Notes: generated from the letters alone by a model not told the origin. Numbered from the stretch's first letter, positions 1-7,977 are shown. The stretch: DNA of 64,000 nt from Bradyrhizobium sp. 199 (GCF_023073355.1 NZ_JADPJI010000005.1:868001-932000); one strand, 5' to 3'. Numbers and translations are program-made.

Positions 1-1
1 C

Positions 2-1405
2 GACAAGGGATCGTTCGAGGAATTCGACATGTTCGTCGAGCACCGCTCCACCGAGTTCGGCATGGAGAAGACCAAGGTCCCCGGTGACGGCGTCGTGACG
101 GGTTGGGGCACCGTCAACGGCCGCAAGACGTTTGTGTTCGCCAAGGACTTTACGGTTTTCGGCGGTTCGCTGTCTGAAACGCACGCGCTGAAAATTACAA
201 AACTGCAGGACATGGCGATGAAGGCGAGGGCGCCCATCATCGGCCTCTATGACGCGGGCGGCGCCCGCATCCAGGAAGGTGTCGCGGCGCTCGCCGGCTA
301 CTCATACGTGTTCCGCCGCAACGTGCTTGCCTCGGGCGTGATCCCGCAGATCTCCGTCATCATGGGCCCTTGCGCCGGCGGCGACGTCTATTCGCCGGCG
401 ATGACCGATTTCATCTTCATGGTGAAGAACACCAGCTACATGTTCGTCACCGGCCCCGACGTGGTAAAGACCGTGACCAACGAGGTCGTCACGGCGGAAG
501 AGCTCGGCGGCGCCTCGGTGCACGCCACGCGCTCCTCGATCGCGGACGGGGCCTTCGAGAACGACGTCGAGACGCTGTTGCAGATGCGGCGCCTGATCGA
601 CTTCCTGCCGTCCAACAACACCGACGGCGTGCCGGAATGGCCGAGCTTCGACGACATCGGACGCGTCGACATGTCCCTGGATACGCTGATCCCCGACAAT
701 CCGAACAAGCCCTACGACATGAAGGAACTGATCCTGAAGGTCGTGGACGAGGGCGATTTCTTCGAGATCGCGGATTCCTTTGCCAAGAACATCGTCACCG
801 GCTTCGGGCGCATCGCGGGCCGCACCGTCGGCTTCGTCGCCAACCAGCCGATGGTGCTGGCCGGCGTGCTCGACAGCGACGCATCGCGGAAAGCGGCCCG
901 CTTCGTCCGTTTCTGCGATGCCTTCAACATCCCGATCGTCACCTTCGTCGACGTGCCGGGCTTCCTGCCCGGAACCGCGCAGGAATATGGCGGTCTGATC
1001 AAGCATGGCGCAAAGCTGCTGTTCGCCTATTCGCAGTGTACCGTGCCGCTGGTCACCATCATCACCCGTAAGGCCTATGGCGGCGCCTTCGACGTCATGG
1101 CCTCCAAGGAGATCGGCGCCGACATGAACTACGCCTGGCCGACCGCCCAGATCGCGGTGATGGGCGCCAAGGGCGCGGTCGAGATCATTTTCCGCTCAGA
1201 CATCGGCGACGCCGACAAGATCGCCGCCCGGACTAAGGAATACGAAGACCGCTTCCTGTCGCCCTTCATCGCAGCCGAGCGCGGGTATATCGACGACGTC
1301 ATCATGCCGCACTCGACGCGCAAGCGGATCGCGCGAGCGCTGTCGATGCTGAAGGACAAGAAGATCGAGACGCCGGCGAAGAAGCACGACAATTTGCCGT
1401 TGTGA
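2..1405 (+). CDS. pccB: Propionyl-CoA (acyl-CoA) carboxylase beta subunit, 5' end outside window
   Basis: Carboxyltransferase subunit of a biotin-dependent acyl-CoA carboxylase. It transfers the carboxyl group from biotin on the alpha subunit to propionyl-CoA, giving methylmalonyl-CoA in the cytoplasm. The frame is already open at base 2, so the start lies upstream. 467 residues are present of the roughly 510 usual for the family, so only about 45 are missing. Two crotonase-like halves are visible: GGARIQEG near residue 86 of the visible part, DVPGFLPG near 316, and the C-terminal [10 protein letters not shown] near 387. The alpha subunit is not in the window. Substrate choice between propionyl-CoA and another acyl-CoA is inferred from overall resemblance to PccB. 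Confidence 0.95.
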   Translation, partial: DKGSFEEFDMFVEHRSTEFGMEKTKVPGDGVVTGWGTVNGRKTFVFAKDFTVFGGSLSETHALKITKLQDMAMKARAPIIGLYDAGGARIQEGVAALAGYSYVFRRNVLASGVIPQISVIMGPCAGGDVYSPAMTDFIFMVKNTSYMFVTGPDVVKTVTNEVVTAEELGGASVHATRSSIADGAFENDVETLLQMRRLIDFLPSNNTDGVPEWPSFDDIGRVDMSLDTLIPDNPNKPYDMKELILKVVDEGDFFEIADSFAKNIVTGFGRIAGRTVGFVANQPMVLAGVLDSDASRKAARFVRFCDAFNIPIVTFVDVPGFLPGTAQEYGGLIKHGAKLLFAYSQCTVPLVTIITRKAYGGAFDVMASKEIGADMNYAWPTAQIAVMGAKGAVEIIFRSDIGDADKIAARTKEYEDRFLSPFIAAERGYIDDVIMPHSTRKRIARALSMLKDKKIETPAKKHDNLPL

Positions 1406-1502
1406 AAGCACGTAGCCCCGATGAGCGAAAGCGACATCCGGGTCTTTGCCTGGGCCTCGCATGTCGCTTTGCTCGTGCGGGTAGTAATTCTCTTGAAGTG
1501 GC

Positions 1503-1850
1503 ATGACCGAAGACGACCTCACCGACGAAATTTCCGACATCGAAGATCGGATCGAGCGGCTCGCCGAGATCGCCGAGCGGTGCCGGAAGTATATCCTTGC
1601 GTCCAAGATCGCGATCGGCGGCGGGGCCGCGCTGCTGCTGATCACGATCCTTGGCCTGCTCGGGATGGGGCAGTCCGCCGCGCTTGGATCGATCGCGCTG
1701 GTGCTGGGCGGGATCGTATCGCTCGGCTCGAACGTCTCTACGCTGCGCCAGACCGAGAGCGCTATCAGCGCTGCGGAGGCGCGCCGAGCGGCGTTGATCG
1801 GCACGATCGACCTTCGCCTGGTTGCCGATACCCCAATGAAGCTGGTGTGA
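1503..1850 (+). CDS. Small membrane protein with N-terminal coiled coil, unknown function
   Basis: 115 residues; family not recognised. Residues 1-35 are acidic and heptad-like (EISDIEDRIERLAEIAER), consistent with a short cytoplasmic coiled coil. Two hydrophobic segments follow (about 35-56 and 58-75), separated by a GMGQS turn, as in a helical hairpin. The C-terminal 40 residues are soluble and Ala/Arg-rich. The start is the first ATG of the frame; no strong ribosome binding site is visible. It lies 97 bases after pccB on the same strand, but nothing links the functions. Confidence 0.7.
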   Translation: MTEDDLTDEISDIEDRIERLAEIAERCRKYILASKIAIGGGAALLLITILGLLGMGQSAALGSIALVLGGIVSLGSNVSTLRQTESAISAAEARRAALIGTIDLRLVADTPMKLV

Positions 1851-1871
1851 CGCGGCGCGCGGTCGAATGCT

Positions 1872-2024
1872 TCACGCGGCGGCTCTGTGCGTCAGCACGG
1901 ACAACTCGGAGCGGCATTCGGCCGCGAATGCCTGAAGTCGCTCGGCAGTCTGCCGGTCAAGGATCGCCTTCGCCAGCCGCTCGGCGCGGGCAAGCTGGTC
2001 TTTGAGATATTCGATGCGGGCCAT
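1872..2024 (-). CDS. 50-residue helical protein, unknown function
   Basis: Short gene supported by a strong Shine-Dalgarno sequence, GGAGG, five bases before its ATG. The product begins MARIEYLKDQLARAERLAKA and is a single charged amphipathic helix with one cysteine (Cys37) and an Ala-rich end. Composition and spacing look like a real small protein rather than chance, but no family is recognised. It lies between the convergent upstream gene and a GST read in the same direction. Confidence 0.65.
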   Translation of the reverse strand: MARIEYLKDQLARAERLAKAILDRQTAERLQAFAAECRSELSVLTHRAAA

Positions 2025-2095
2025 GTGATCCTCCGTTGCTTCGTTCCGGTCGGGGTGACTGTACGGCCAAGGTGAAGCCAGTTAAGTGAGGCGCA

Positions 2096-2749
2096 TCACA
2101 CCTCGCGAGCCTTATCCGCTGCGGCGAAATGCGCCATTTGGTCTGCGTGGGCTTTTGCAAACGCCGGTCGACCCGTAGCCCGTGCGACGTAGGCGCGGCA
2201 GGCAGGACTGTCCGCCAGGCCGCCGAAACTATCCACGACGCGCAGCACATCCGACATCAGGATGTCGGCGATGGAGAAGGAACCGGCCAGCCATTCGCGG
2301 CTGGCCAGCACCGGCTCGAGATGCTTGAGCCGAAGCTTGAGGAAGTCGTCCACGAATTTCCACGCCGCCGTGTCGGTCGGATGTCCCATGAACTTCGACA
2401 TTCCCCAGGGCAGGCTGGCCATCTCCACCGAATTGAGCGCGGCGAACACCCATTCCGTCGCCTCGACGCGACCGCGCGGGTTGGCGGGCATGAGTTTCGC
2501 ACTTAGCCCGCCGAGATGCAGCAGGATCGCGCCGCTCTCGAAGATCGAGAGGTCGCCATCGGTCAGCCACGGCACCTGGCCGAACGGCTGGTGCGCGAGA
2601 TGCGCGGGCCCGCGATCGTCGAACGGAGCGCTGGCGACACGATAGGGCAGCGCCGCTTCTTCGAGGGCCCAGCGCACGCGAAGATCACGCACGAAGCCTC
2701 GCGGCGGTTCGGGAACCCAACTGAAGGTGGTCAGGGTGAGGTCGGCCAT
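2096..2749 (-). CDS. Glutathione S-transferase family protein
   Basis: 217 residues with a thioredoxin-like N-terminal domain (FVRDLRVRWALEEAALPY, then the cis-Pro region QVPWLTDGDLSIFESGAILLHL truncated here to QVPWL and ESGAI) and an all-alpha C-terminal domain from about residue 90 (FSIADILMSDVLR). ESGAI is the glutathione gamma-glutamyl binding turn. Expected role: conjugation or thiol transfer with glutathione in the cytoplasm; substrate unknown. I chose the ATG at 2749 because GGAG precedes it; an upstream in-frame start at 2809 would add 20 unsupported residues. Confidence 0.9.
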   Translation of the reverse strand: MADLTLTTFSWVPEPPRGFVRDLRVRWALEEAALPYRVASAPFDDRGPAHLAHQPFGQVPWLTDGDLSIFESGAILLHLGGLSAKLMPANPRGRVEATEWVFAALNSVEMASLPWGMSKFMGHPTDTAAWKFVDDFLKLRLKHLEPVLASREWLAGSFSIADILMSDVLRVVDSFGGLADSPACRAYVARATGRPAFAKAHADQMAHFAAADKAREV

Positions 2750-2878
2750 TTGCTGTCTCCGTGTCCTGGTTCGAAGCAAAGGACGAGGGAAGGGCGCCCA
2801 GTCCGACACCGATGCCGACTCTTTTTGTCGCCGGCGACCAGAGCGGCTAGTCTCATTCCAAACACAGGAGGAAACCCG

Positions 2879-3193
2879 ATGCCGTCAGCCTTCTTCGTCG
2901 TCCGCGCCATTGTCTCCGACACCACCAAGCGCGCCGCCTTCGACCGGTGGTACGAGACGGAACATTTGCCCGACGCCGTGAAGGCATTTGGCGTCAGCAA
3001 GGCATGGCGGTACTGGAGCCTTGATGATCCCTCGCTGCACCAGGCGATTTATCAGTTCGATGACGAGGCCAAGCTCGCGGCTATGCTGAAAGGTGACGCG
3101 CTGCAAAAGCTCGTCGCCGATTTCAACCGCGACTGGCCGGACGTGAAGCGTACACGCGAGACGCTGGTGCTGGCGCAGGAGTTTTCGCAGTAG
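2879..3193 (+). CDS. EthD-like dimeric alpha-beta barrel protein
   Basis: 104 residues, with GGAGG nine bases before the ATG. The pattern (ADP: AFFVVRAIV, FDRWYETEHLPDAVKAFG, then strands and a Trp/Asp-rich end) matches small ferredoxin-like dimeric barrel proteins of the EthD/Dabb type, where WYxxEHLPD is a recurrent motif. Such proteins act as small oxygenases, isomerases or binding proteins; no substrate can be assigned. It is divergent from the GST, with a 129-base shared intergenic region. Confidence 0.7.
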   Translation: MPSAFFVVRAIVSDTTKRAAFDRWYETEHLPDAVKAFGVSKAWRYWSLDDPSLHQAIYQFDDEAKLAAMLKGDALQKLVADFNRDWPDVKRTRETLVLAQEFSQ

Positions 3194-3307
3194 GGCACAC
3201 CGAATCTCCGCTACGCAACGAATCTGAACATGCGATTCAGCCTCGGTTCATGTCGTGCCCGCGACACTCCTTCTGCATCACTTGCTCGGTAGACTGGAGG
3301 ACATGTC

Positions 3308-3583
3308 ATGGAGCGTCGAAACTTTTTGAAACTTGCACTCGGGGTGACGGCGGGCGCCGCCGCATTCGCTGCGACCGCGCAGGCCGCACCGCTGTCGCCG
3401 CAGCCGCTCAGTGAGCCCGCTCGCACCCCGCAAGGCAATCCCGACGCTCGTCCTGCCGTCACCACCGGCGAGGAAGCCGCCAACCTGACGCCCGAACAGG
3501 TTCACTGGCATGGCCGCCATCGCGGCTGGGGCCATCGTCATTGGCGCCGGCATCGCCGGCGCTGGCACCGCCGTCACTGGTAA
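3308..3583 (+). CDS. Small exported Tat-signal protein with His/Arg/Trp-rich tail
   Basis: 91 residues. The N-terminus MERRNFLKLALGVTAGAAA carries a twin-arginine-type motif (RRNFLK) followed by a hydrophobic stretch and an AQA-A cleavage site near residue 26. The mature part has a Pro-rich linker and ends in a dense His/Arg/Trp tract (WHGRHRGWGHRHWRRHRRR). This is a recurrent small-secreted-protein design in Bradyrhizobium. The tail could bind metal or nucleic acid, but that is inference. GGAGG lies eleven bases before the ATG. Confidence 0.75.
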   Translation: MERRNFLKLALGVTAGAAAFAATAQAAPLSPQPLSEPARTPQGNPDARPAVTTGEEAANLTPEQVHWHGRHRGWGHRHWRRHRRRWHRRHW

Positions 3584-3689
3584 GCTCGCGGTCAATAGCG
3601 AATCGGACGGGGATCGCAGCCAGCGGTCCCCGTTTCGATTCCGAGTTGCTCGGCAAACGAATCGTCGGCGGCAAACTCTGAAAACGAAG

Positions 3690-3724
3690 ATGGCCGCGCA
3701 GGCTTTCGCCGCGCGGCCATTTTG
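3690..3724. terminator. Bidirectional terminator between convergent genes
   Basis: Perfect 10-bp stem ATGGCCGCGC/GCGCGGCCAT (3690-3699 and 3711-3720) with an 11-base loop, followed by TTT on the plus strand and by CTTCGTTTTC on the minus strand. It sits between the convergent genes ending at 3583 and 3743. A weaker 7-bp hairpin (3607-3633) precedes it. Confidence 0.7.
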
Positions 3725-3742
3725 CAATGCAAATGGACCAGA

Positions 3743-3991
3743 TCAGAACGGGCGGCAGCGGCCGGCGTACCAGCGGAAGCCATAGGGGCACGCGCGCGCG
3801 CGGGGCACGACGACGACCGGCGGGGCTACATACACGGGGCCCGGGCGCACCACGACTGCGCCGCGCATCGGACGGCAATTTCCATAGGGACCGCGATAGA
3901 ACCCTCGGCCGCAACCCTCGGCGGCGCTGGCCGCCTCGCTGAAACCGACGACCGCGCTGGCGAGCATGGCGGCGGCGAACAGGTATTTCAT
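3743..3991 (-). CDS. Small exported protein of the GCG/CRPN type
   Basis: 82 residues. A signal peptide (MKYLFAAAMLASAVVGFSEA, cleavage near AASAA) precedes a short mature chain starting with EGCGRGFYRGPYGNCRPM and ending CPYGFRWYAGRCRPF. The paired Cys-containing GxxxRGPYGxCRP-like blocks match the small alphaproteobacterial family named for its GCG motif. Function is unknown; the cysteines are probably disulfide-bonded in the periplasm. The start at 3991 follows GGAAG. A 13-nt tandem array lies just upstream in the leader. Confidence 0.75.
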   Translation of the reverse strand: MKYLFAAAMLASAVVGFSEAASAAEGCGRGFYRGPYGNCRPMRGAVVVRPGPVYVAPPVVVVPRARACPYGFRWYAGRCRPF

Positions 3992-4009
3992 TTGGTCTTC
4001 CTTCTCGTC

Positions 4010-4074
4010 CTTGGGGGCAAGTTCTTGGGGGCACGTCTTGGGGGCAAGTCTTGGTGGCAAGTCTTTGGGGTTGG
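4010..4074 (-). repeat. 13-nt tandem array in the leader of the GCG-type gene
   Basis: Four to five tandem copies with units beginning at 4010, 4024, 4037, 4050 and 4063. The unit in the sense of the downstream gene is CTTGCCCCCAAGA, with one or two changes per copy. Each unit contains CTTG-CCCC-CAAG, a 4-bp inverted repeat, so the transcript could form a row of tiny hairpins starting about 19 bases before the ATG at 3991. The period is not a multiple of three, so it is not a coding repeat. Confidence 0.8.
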
Positions 4075-4267
4075 CGCTTGCGGCGCACAATGAATCAAAA
4101 GACACGATTCGACATGTCAAATCTTGCAACACATCGACACGGCGCGATCCAAACCTGCCAATCATGACCTGAATGCGGCATGAACATTCGCCGCATGCGG
4201 CCTTGGGCGACAGAAGCTTGGCGCTTGCGGATGGAAAGTCCGGCATCCGCACCTAAAGCGCGCGTGG

Positions 4268-4966
4268 TCAGTCCTTGCTGTTACCGAACAGCGCGGCAAA
4301 CTGCTTCTCGCCGGTGCGGGTGAAGTTCACGACACGGCTGCCGGGCGTGGCGTCGCGCGCCGCCCATTTCAGTTCCGCGAAACGCTGCATCATGGAGGCT
4401 CCCAGCGTGCCGGCGAGGTGATGCCGCCGCTCGCTCCAGTCGAGGCAGGCCTTGCACACGGGGCGGCGCGGATGGGTCAGCATATCGGGCGAGATCTGCA
4501 GATGTTTGGCGAGGAAGCGCTCGCCCTCGGCCGTCAGCTCGATCTCCTGCTTCTTCTGCCGGACCAGATTGCGCTCGCGCAAGGAATCCAGCATTTGCAC
4601 GCCGAGATCGCCGGCGAGATGGTCGTAGCAGATCCGCGCGCGCCGCAATGCCGGATCCTTCGGCCCGGTGCGCACCCGCATGTGGCCGGTCCGCGCCGCA
4701 AGTCCTGCAAGACCTTCGAGCACGCCGGCGACGTCGTCGTCGGTGAGGCGATAGTAACGGTGGCGGCCTTGCTTCTCTGGCTCGACCAGCCCGCCGGCCT
4801 CGAGCTTGGACAGATGCGAGCTCGCAGTCTGCGGCGTGATGCCGGCCTCCTGCGCCAGCTCGCTCGCCGTCAGGGCGCGGCCGTTCATCAGGGCGGTGAG
4901 CATGTTGGCGCGGGCGGGGTCGCCGACCAGCGCAGCGATCACGGCGATGTCGGGTCCTGATTTCAT
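4268..4966 (-). CDS. ArsR-family winged-helix repressor with C-terminal extension
   Basis: 232 residues. Residues 1-90 form an ArsR winged helix (VIAALVGDPARANMLTALM, then LTASELAQEAGITPQTASSH and the wing GRHRYYRLT). The remaining 130 residues form an extension with a Cys pair (VCKACLDWSERRHHLAG near 185-200), which may hold the effector or metal site. It is divergent from two dimeric-barrel genes at 5120 and 5459, the likely targets. I start at 4966 (MKSGPD); a longer frame back to 5050 lacks support. An 8+8 bp inverted repeat overlaps this start codon. Confidence 0.88.
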   Translation of the reverse strand: MKSGPDIAVIAALVGDPARANMLTALMNGRALTASELAQEAGITPQTASSHLSKLEAGGLVEPEKQGRHRYYRLTDDDVAGVLEGLAGLAARTGHMRVRTGPKDPALRRARICYDHLAGDLGVQMLDSLRERNLVRQKKQEIELTAEGERFLAKHLQISPDMLTHPRRPVCKACLDWSERRHHLAGTLGASMMQRFAELKWAARDATPGSRVVNFTRTGEKQFAALFGNSKD

Positions 4967-4988
4967 GCTTCGATGGTAGCCGAAGCAT
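4965..4988. promoter_or_regulatory. Probable operator overlapping the ArsR-gene start codon
   Basis: Perfect inverted repeat ATGCTTCG-N8-CGAAGCAT (arms 4965-4972 and 4981-4988). The left arm includes two bases of the repressor's start codon. Size and spacing suit a dimeric winged-helix repressor, so binding here could block both transcription and initiation of its own gene and reach the divergent promoter. The assignment to this regulator is inference from position. Confidence 0.65.
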
Positions 4989-5027
4989 CGCGGTGAGACA
5001 AGGGCGTAGCCTGTCGCAGCAAACACT

Positions 5028-5100
5028 TCATTGCGAGCGAAGCGAAGCAATCCAGTGCTTCAGCGGCGACGGTGCCGCACGCGCTTTCGCAACGACAAAG
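5028..5100. repeat. Dispersed intergenic repeat (GCGAGCGAAGCGAAGCAATCC type)
   Basis: Contains the ATTGCGAGCGAAGCGAAGC core followed by AATCCAG, then a degenerate second half ending TTTCGCAACGAC. A reversed fragment of the same family (GCTTCGCGTCGCTCGCAATG) recurs at about 61553-61573. It lies between the repressor operator and the 5120 gene. I recall this as a common palindromic intergenic repeat in Bradyrhizobium. Confidence 0.6.
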
Positions 5101-5119
5101 AATACCAAAGGAGCCCACC

Positions 5120-5428
5120 ATGTCCCTCACCGTCTTCATCCGCTACCAGCTCGACCCCTTCAAGCGCGCGCAGTTCGAGGAATATTCGAAACGCTGGCTC
5201 ACCATCATCCCGAAATGCGGTGGCGATCTGATCGGCTATTTCATGCCGCACGAGGGCACCAACAACATTGCGTCCGCGCTGATCACCTTCGACAGTCTCG
5301 CCGCCTATGAGGCCTATCGCGCCCGGCTGCGGCAGGACGCAGAGGGCATGGCGAATTTCCATTTCGCCGAGGAGCACAAATTTATCATGGCCGAAGAGCG
5401 CACCTTCCTGCGCCAAGTGGTCTTATAA
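5120..5428 (+). CDS. NIPSNAP-family dimeric alpha-beta barrel protein
   Basis: 102 residues: [19 protein letters not shown], then [20 protein letters not shown] and a C-terminal strand pair. This is the small NIPSNAP pattern of ferredoxin-like barrel proteins (xYQLDPxxxxxFExY, GGxLxGYFxPHEG). Molecular role is not known. AAAGGAG lies ten bases upstream of the ATG. It is the first gene divergent from the ArsR-type repressor and 30 bases ahead of another barrel protein, so the two probably form an operon under that repressor. Confidence 0.8.
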   Translation: MSLTVFIRYQLDPFKRAQFEEYSKRWLTIIPKCGGDLIGYFMPHEGTNNIASALITFDSLAAYEAYRARLRQDAEGMANFHFAEEHKFIMAEERTFLRQVVL

Positions 5429-5458
5429 GGGGTATTGTAGGCGAAATAGCAGCAGGAG

Positions 5459-5815
5459 ATGCCCATGATCGCCGTGATCTTCGAGGTCTGGCCCAAGCCC
5501 GAACACCGCCAGGATTATTTCGACCTCGCAGCCGATCTGAAGCCGCTGCTGCAAACGATCGACGGTTTCATCTCGGTCGAGCGTTTCGAGAGCCTAAGCG
5601 AGAAGGGCAAGATCCTGTCGATGTCGTTCTGGCGGGACGAGGCGGCGGTGCAGGCCTGGCGCAACACGATGGAGCACCGGCGCACCCAGGCCAAGGGCCG
5701 CGCAAATATCTTCGCCGACTATCATCTGCGCATTGCCAGCGTGATCAGGGACTACAGCATGAACGATCGCGAGCAGGCGCCGAAGGATAGCCGTGCGGTG
5801 CACGACGCGCACTAG
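5459..5815 (+). CDS. Antibiotic biosynthesis monooxygenase (ABM) domain protein
   Basis: 118 residues. ABM-type dimeric barrel: MIAVIFEVWPKPEHRQDYF, then the core DGFISVERFES, SMSFWRDEAAVQAWRN and MEHRRTQAKGR. The final strand (DYHLRIASVIRDYSM) is complete. Members are cofactor-free oxygenases or unknown. It follows the NIPSNAP gene by 30 bases. The last codons and the stop fall in a 20-bp tandem repeat: the first unit reads TAG where the next two read TGG, so the C-terminal tail (RAVHDAH) is repeat-derived. Confidence 0.85.
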   Translation: MPMIAVIFEVWPKPEHRQDYFDLAADLKPLLQTIDGFISVERFESLSEKGKILSMSFWRDEAAVQAWRNTMEHRRTQAKGRANIFADYHLRIASVIRDYSMNDREQAPKDSRAVHDAH

Positions 5816-5862
5816 CGCTGCCAGGCGCGCACTGGCGCTGCCAGGCGCGCACTGGCGCTGCC
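5806..5862. repeat. 20-bp tandem repeat, 2.85 copies
   Basis: Units at 5806-5825, 5826-5845 and 5846-5862 of CGCGCACTGGCGCTGCCAGG. Unit 1 differs by one base (ACTAG for ACTGG), which supplies the stop codon of the ABM gene. The array then fills the gap before the next ribosome binding site. Confidence 0.9.
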
Positions 5863-5906
5863 GCGTGAGCGCGCCTATGTCTGCGCGGCAAATAGGGGAG
5901 AGAAAC

Positions 5907-6716
5907 ATGCACGTGACAACTGCTGACAAGCGCGCGACGTTCAAGAAGATGCACGAGAGCGGATGCTTCATTCTGCCCAATCCGGTCGACGTCGGAAGCG
6001 CCAAGGCGTTGCAGCATCTCGGTTTCAAGGCGATCGCCTCATCGAGCGCGGGCTTTGCCTGGACCATCGGCAAGGCTGACAACCACATCAATGTCGAGGA
6101 GGTCTGTCAGCATCTGGCAGCATTGAGCTCGGCCGTCGATATTCCGGTGAACGCCGACTTCGAGGGCGGCTTCGCGGTCGAGCCGGACAGGGTCGCGGAC
6201 AATGTCGAGCGCTGCGTACGCACCGGCGTTGCCGGCCTGTCGATCGAGGATTCCACCGGTGACAAGGACGCGCCGATCTACGAGCGCACGCTCGCGGTCG
6301 AGCGCATCAAGGCCTCGCGCAAGGCGATCGGCGACAGCGGCACGCTGCTGGTCGGCCGCTGCGAAGCCTATTTGTGGGGCATGACCGATCTCAAGCTGGT
6401 CATCGATCGGCTCACCGCTTACGCGGACGCCGGGGCGGATTGCCTTTACGCACCGGGCCTGAAGACCCGGGAGGACATCGTTGCCGTGGTGAAGGCGGTG
6501 CATCCCAAACCGTTCAACCTGCTGATCGGCGGCTCCGGGCTGTCGTTGCAGGAAGCTGCCGATCTCGGCGTGCGCCGGATCAGCGTCGGCGGTTCACTCG
6601 CACGCGCCGCCTGGGGCGGCTTCATGCGCGCGGCGAAGGAAATGGCGGAGAAGGGCACTTTCGCGGAGCTCGCGAGCGGGTATCCCGGCGGCGAGCTCAA
6701 CAAGATGTTCAGCTAG
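5907..6716 (+). CDS. Isocitrate lyase / PEP mutase superfamily enzyme
   Basis: 269 residues with the PEP mutase/isocitrate lyase barrel: ILPNPVDVGSAKALQ at 22-36, the SSSAG loop at 45-49, NADFEGGF with metal-binding Asp84 at 82-89, and IEDST at 113-117. It ends GYPGGELNKMF. The isocitrate-lyase catalytic KKCGH loop is absent, so it is closer to oxaloacetate decarboxylase, carboxyphosphonoenolpyruvate or methylisocitrate-type members. Exact substrate cannot be read. Start at 5907 after AGGGGAGAG. A strong hairpin follows the stop. Confidence 0.85.
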   Translation: MHVTTADKRATFKKMHESGCFILPNPVDVGSAKALQHLGFKAIASSSAGFAWTIGKADNHINVEEVCQHLAALSSAVDIPVNADFEGGFAVEPDRVADNVERCVRTGVAGLSIEDSTGDKDAPIYERTLAVERIKASRKAIGDSGTLLVGRCEAYLWGMTDLKLVIDRLTAYADAGADCLYAPGLKTREDIVAVVKAVHPKPFNLLIGGSGLSLQEAADLGVRRISVGGSLARAAWGGFMRAAKEMAEKGTFAELASGYPGGELNKMFS

Positions 6717-6728
6717 GAACAACGAAAA

Positions 6729-6750
6729 CGGCGGGATGTAAATCCCGCCG
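6729..6750. terminator. Bidirectional terminator between convergent genes
   Basis: Perfect stem CGGCGGGAT/ATCCCGCCG with a GTAA loop. The minus-strand readout is followed by TTTTCGTTGTT, making a good intrinsic terminator for the gene ending at 6774. On the plus strand it follows the lyase-family stop by 12 bases. Confidence 0.75.
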
Positions 6751-6773
6751 CTGTTGCATGTTGTTGCAAATCG

Positions 6774-7166
6774 TTACTTCGCGCCCTCAGCCGGGGCTGG
6801 CGTATCCGGAGCGGTCTTGCTCGGCGCTGCGCCCGTGGTTACGCCCGGCCCGGTGTTGGTGCGCGGCGTCACGTCGCGCACGCCCGGAGGTGCGGCCGGA
6901 TTGGCAGACGGCGCCTGCTGCGCGGTCTGCGTCGCCGGCGTGTTGCTCGCTTGGTTGCCGGTGTTCGTATTGTTCAGGCCGTAGAAAACGGCACCCAGCA
7001 CCAAGGCGATTGCCACTGCGAACAGGGCTACCTTGCCGCTGGAGGCCGGGCCTTCGCCAAGCTCCGGGTCGGCCTGAAGTTGGGCATCCCGTCGCGCCGC
7101 GTTGCCATACTCATCATCGGCGAGATTCGGGCGGTACGGATCGTTGGTGAAACGGTCGTCAGCCAT
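6774..7166 (-). CDS. Single-pass membrane protein with low-complexity periplasmic tail
   Basis: 130 residues. The cytoplasmic N-terminus (MADDRFTNDPYRPNLADDEY, charged) is followed by one transmembrane helix (VALFAVAIALVLGAVFYGL, about 47-65) and a 65-residue tail rich in Thr, Pro, Ala, Asn and Gln. No enzyme motif is present. Bradyrhizobium genomes carry similar hypothetical proteins. AGGAG precedes the ATG. A GGAAC-N17-GGTT site upstream (7224-7199) places it in the candidate EcfG stress regulon discussed separately. Confidence 0.75.
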   Translation of the reverse strand: MADDRFTNDPYRPNLADDEYGNAARRDAQLQADPELGEGPASSGKVALFAVAIALVLGAVFYGLNNTNTGNQASNTPATQTAQQAPSANPAAPPGVRDVTPRTNTGPGVTTGAAPSKTAPDTPAPAEGAK

Positions 7167-7198
7167 CGATTGGGTCTCCTCGATTATTGTGGCTGGAC

Positions 7199-7224
7199 AA
7201 CCGTTAGATGCGAGGTTCAGTTCC
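7199..7224 (-). promoter_or_regulatory. Candidate EcfG-type promoter
   Basis: Minus strand: GGAAC (7224-7220), 17-base spacer, GGTT (7202-7199), 33 bases before the start at 7166. The recognised EcfG consensus in Bradyrhizobium is GGAAC-N16/17-CGTT, so the -10 matches at 3 of 4 positions. Confidence 0.4.
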
Positions 7225-7332
7225 GCCCTCCCTAAGGCTTTCGTCGCATGTTGCCCTCCTGCCGGGAATCGGGAACCACTCTGGCAGGGGAACTGGACGC
7301 GAGTTCCATCGCGGCGAGGAAGGAATAAACCG

Positions 7333-7977
7333 GTGTGGAGCCTGCCGCCGACGGATAGCGTGCTGCATTTCCTGGCCCTGGTCGCGATAGCCGCCCAAGG
7401 CATGACGGCTGCGCTGGCTGCCGGACGCCGCAGCATGGACTGGTTGGGGGTCTGCTTTCTCGGCTGCATCACCGCGCTCGGCGGCGGCACGTTGCGCGAT
7501 CTCTTCCTCGGACATTATCCTTTGGCGTGGGTGCAAAACCCCCTCTATCTCGCGCTCGCCGGCGGTGCGGCCTTCCTCACCATCCTGATCGCGCGTCTCG
7601 TGCACCGACTGAAGGTGGCCTTCATCGTGCTCGACGCCATCGGCCTCGTCGTCTTCACCATGATCGGCTGCGACGTTGCTTGGCAGATGGGTGCCTCGCT
7701 GCCGATCGTGATCGTCTCCGGCATGGTGACGGGCTGCGCCGGTGGCGTGTTGCGCGACGTGCTCTGCAACGACGTGCCGCTGTTGTTTCGCTCCGAGCTC
7801 TACGCCAGCGTCTCGGTGGTGACAGGGCTGTTCTATGCAACCGCGTTCGGCCTCCATCTTAATGCCGAGCTCTGGACGATCTTGACCTTCGTGCTCGGCC
7901 TCAGCTTCCGCCTGCTCGCGGTCCGCTACAAATGGGAGATGCCGAAATTCGTGTTCACCGAGGATGGGGAGCGGTGA
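7333..7977 (+). CDS. UPF0126/TRIC-type membrane channel protein (YadS-like)
   Basis: 214 residues, GTG start preceded by GAAGGAA. About six to seven transmembrane helices in two related halves, each with a GGGTLRD-type motif: GGGTLRDLFLG at residues 50-60 and GGVLRDVLCNDVP in the second half. This is the UPF0126 fold, homologous to eukaryotic TRIC cation channels; prokaryotic members are trimeric and conduct potassium-like ions. Upstream in-frame codons back to 7102 overlap the leader of the divergent gene and are not needed. Substrate (ion versus glycine) is not determined. Confidence 0.88.
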   Translation: MWSLPPTDSVLHFLALVAIAAQGMTAALAAGRRSMDWLGVCFLGCITALGGGTLRDLFLGHYPLAWVQNPLYLALAGGAAFLTILIARLVHRLKVAFIVLDAIGLVVFTMIGCDVAWQMGASLPIVIVSGMVTGCAGGVLRDVLCNDVPLLFRSELYASVSVVTGLFYATAFGLHLNAELWTILTFVLGLSFRLLAVRYKWEMPKFVFTEDGER

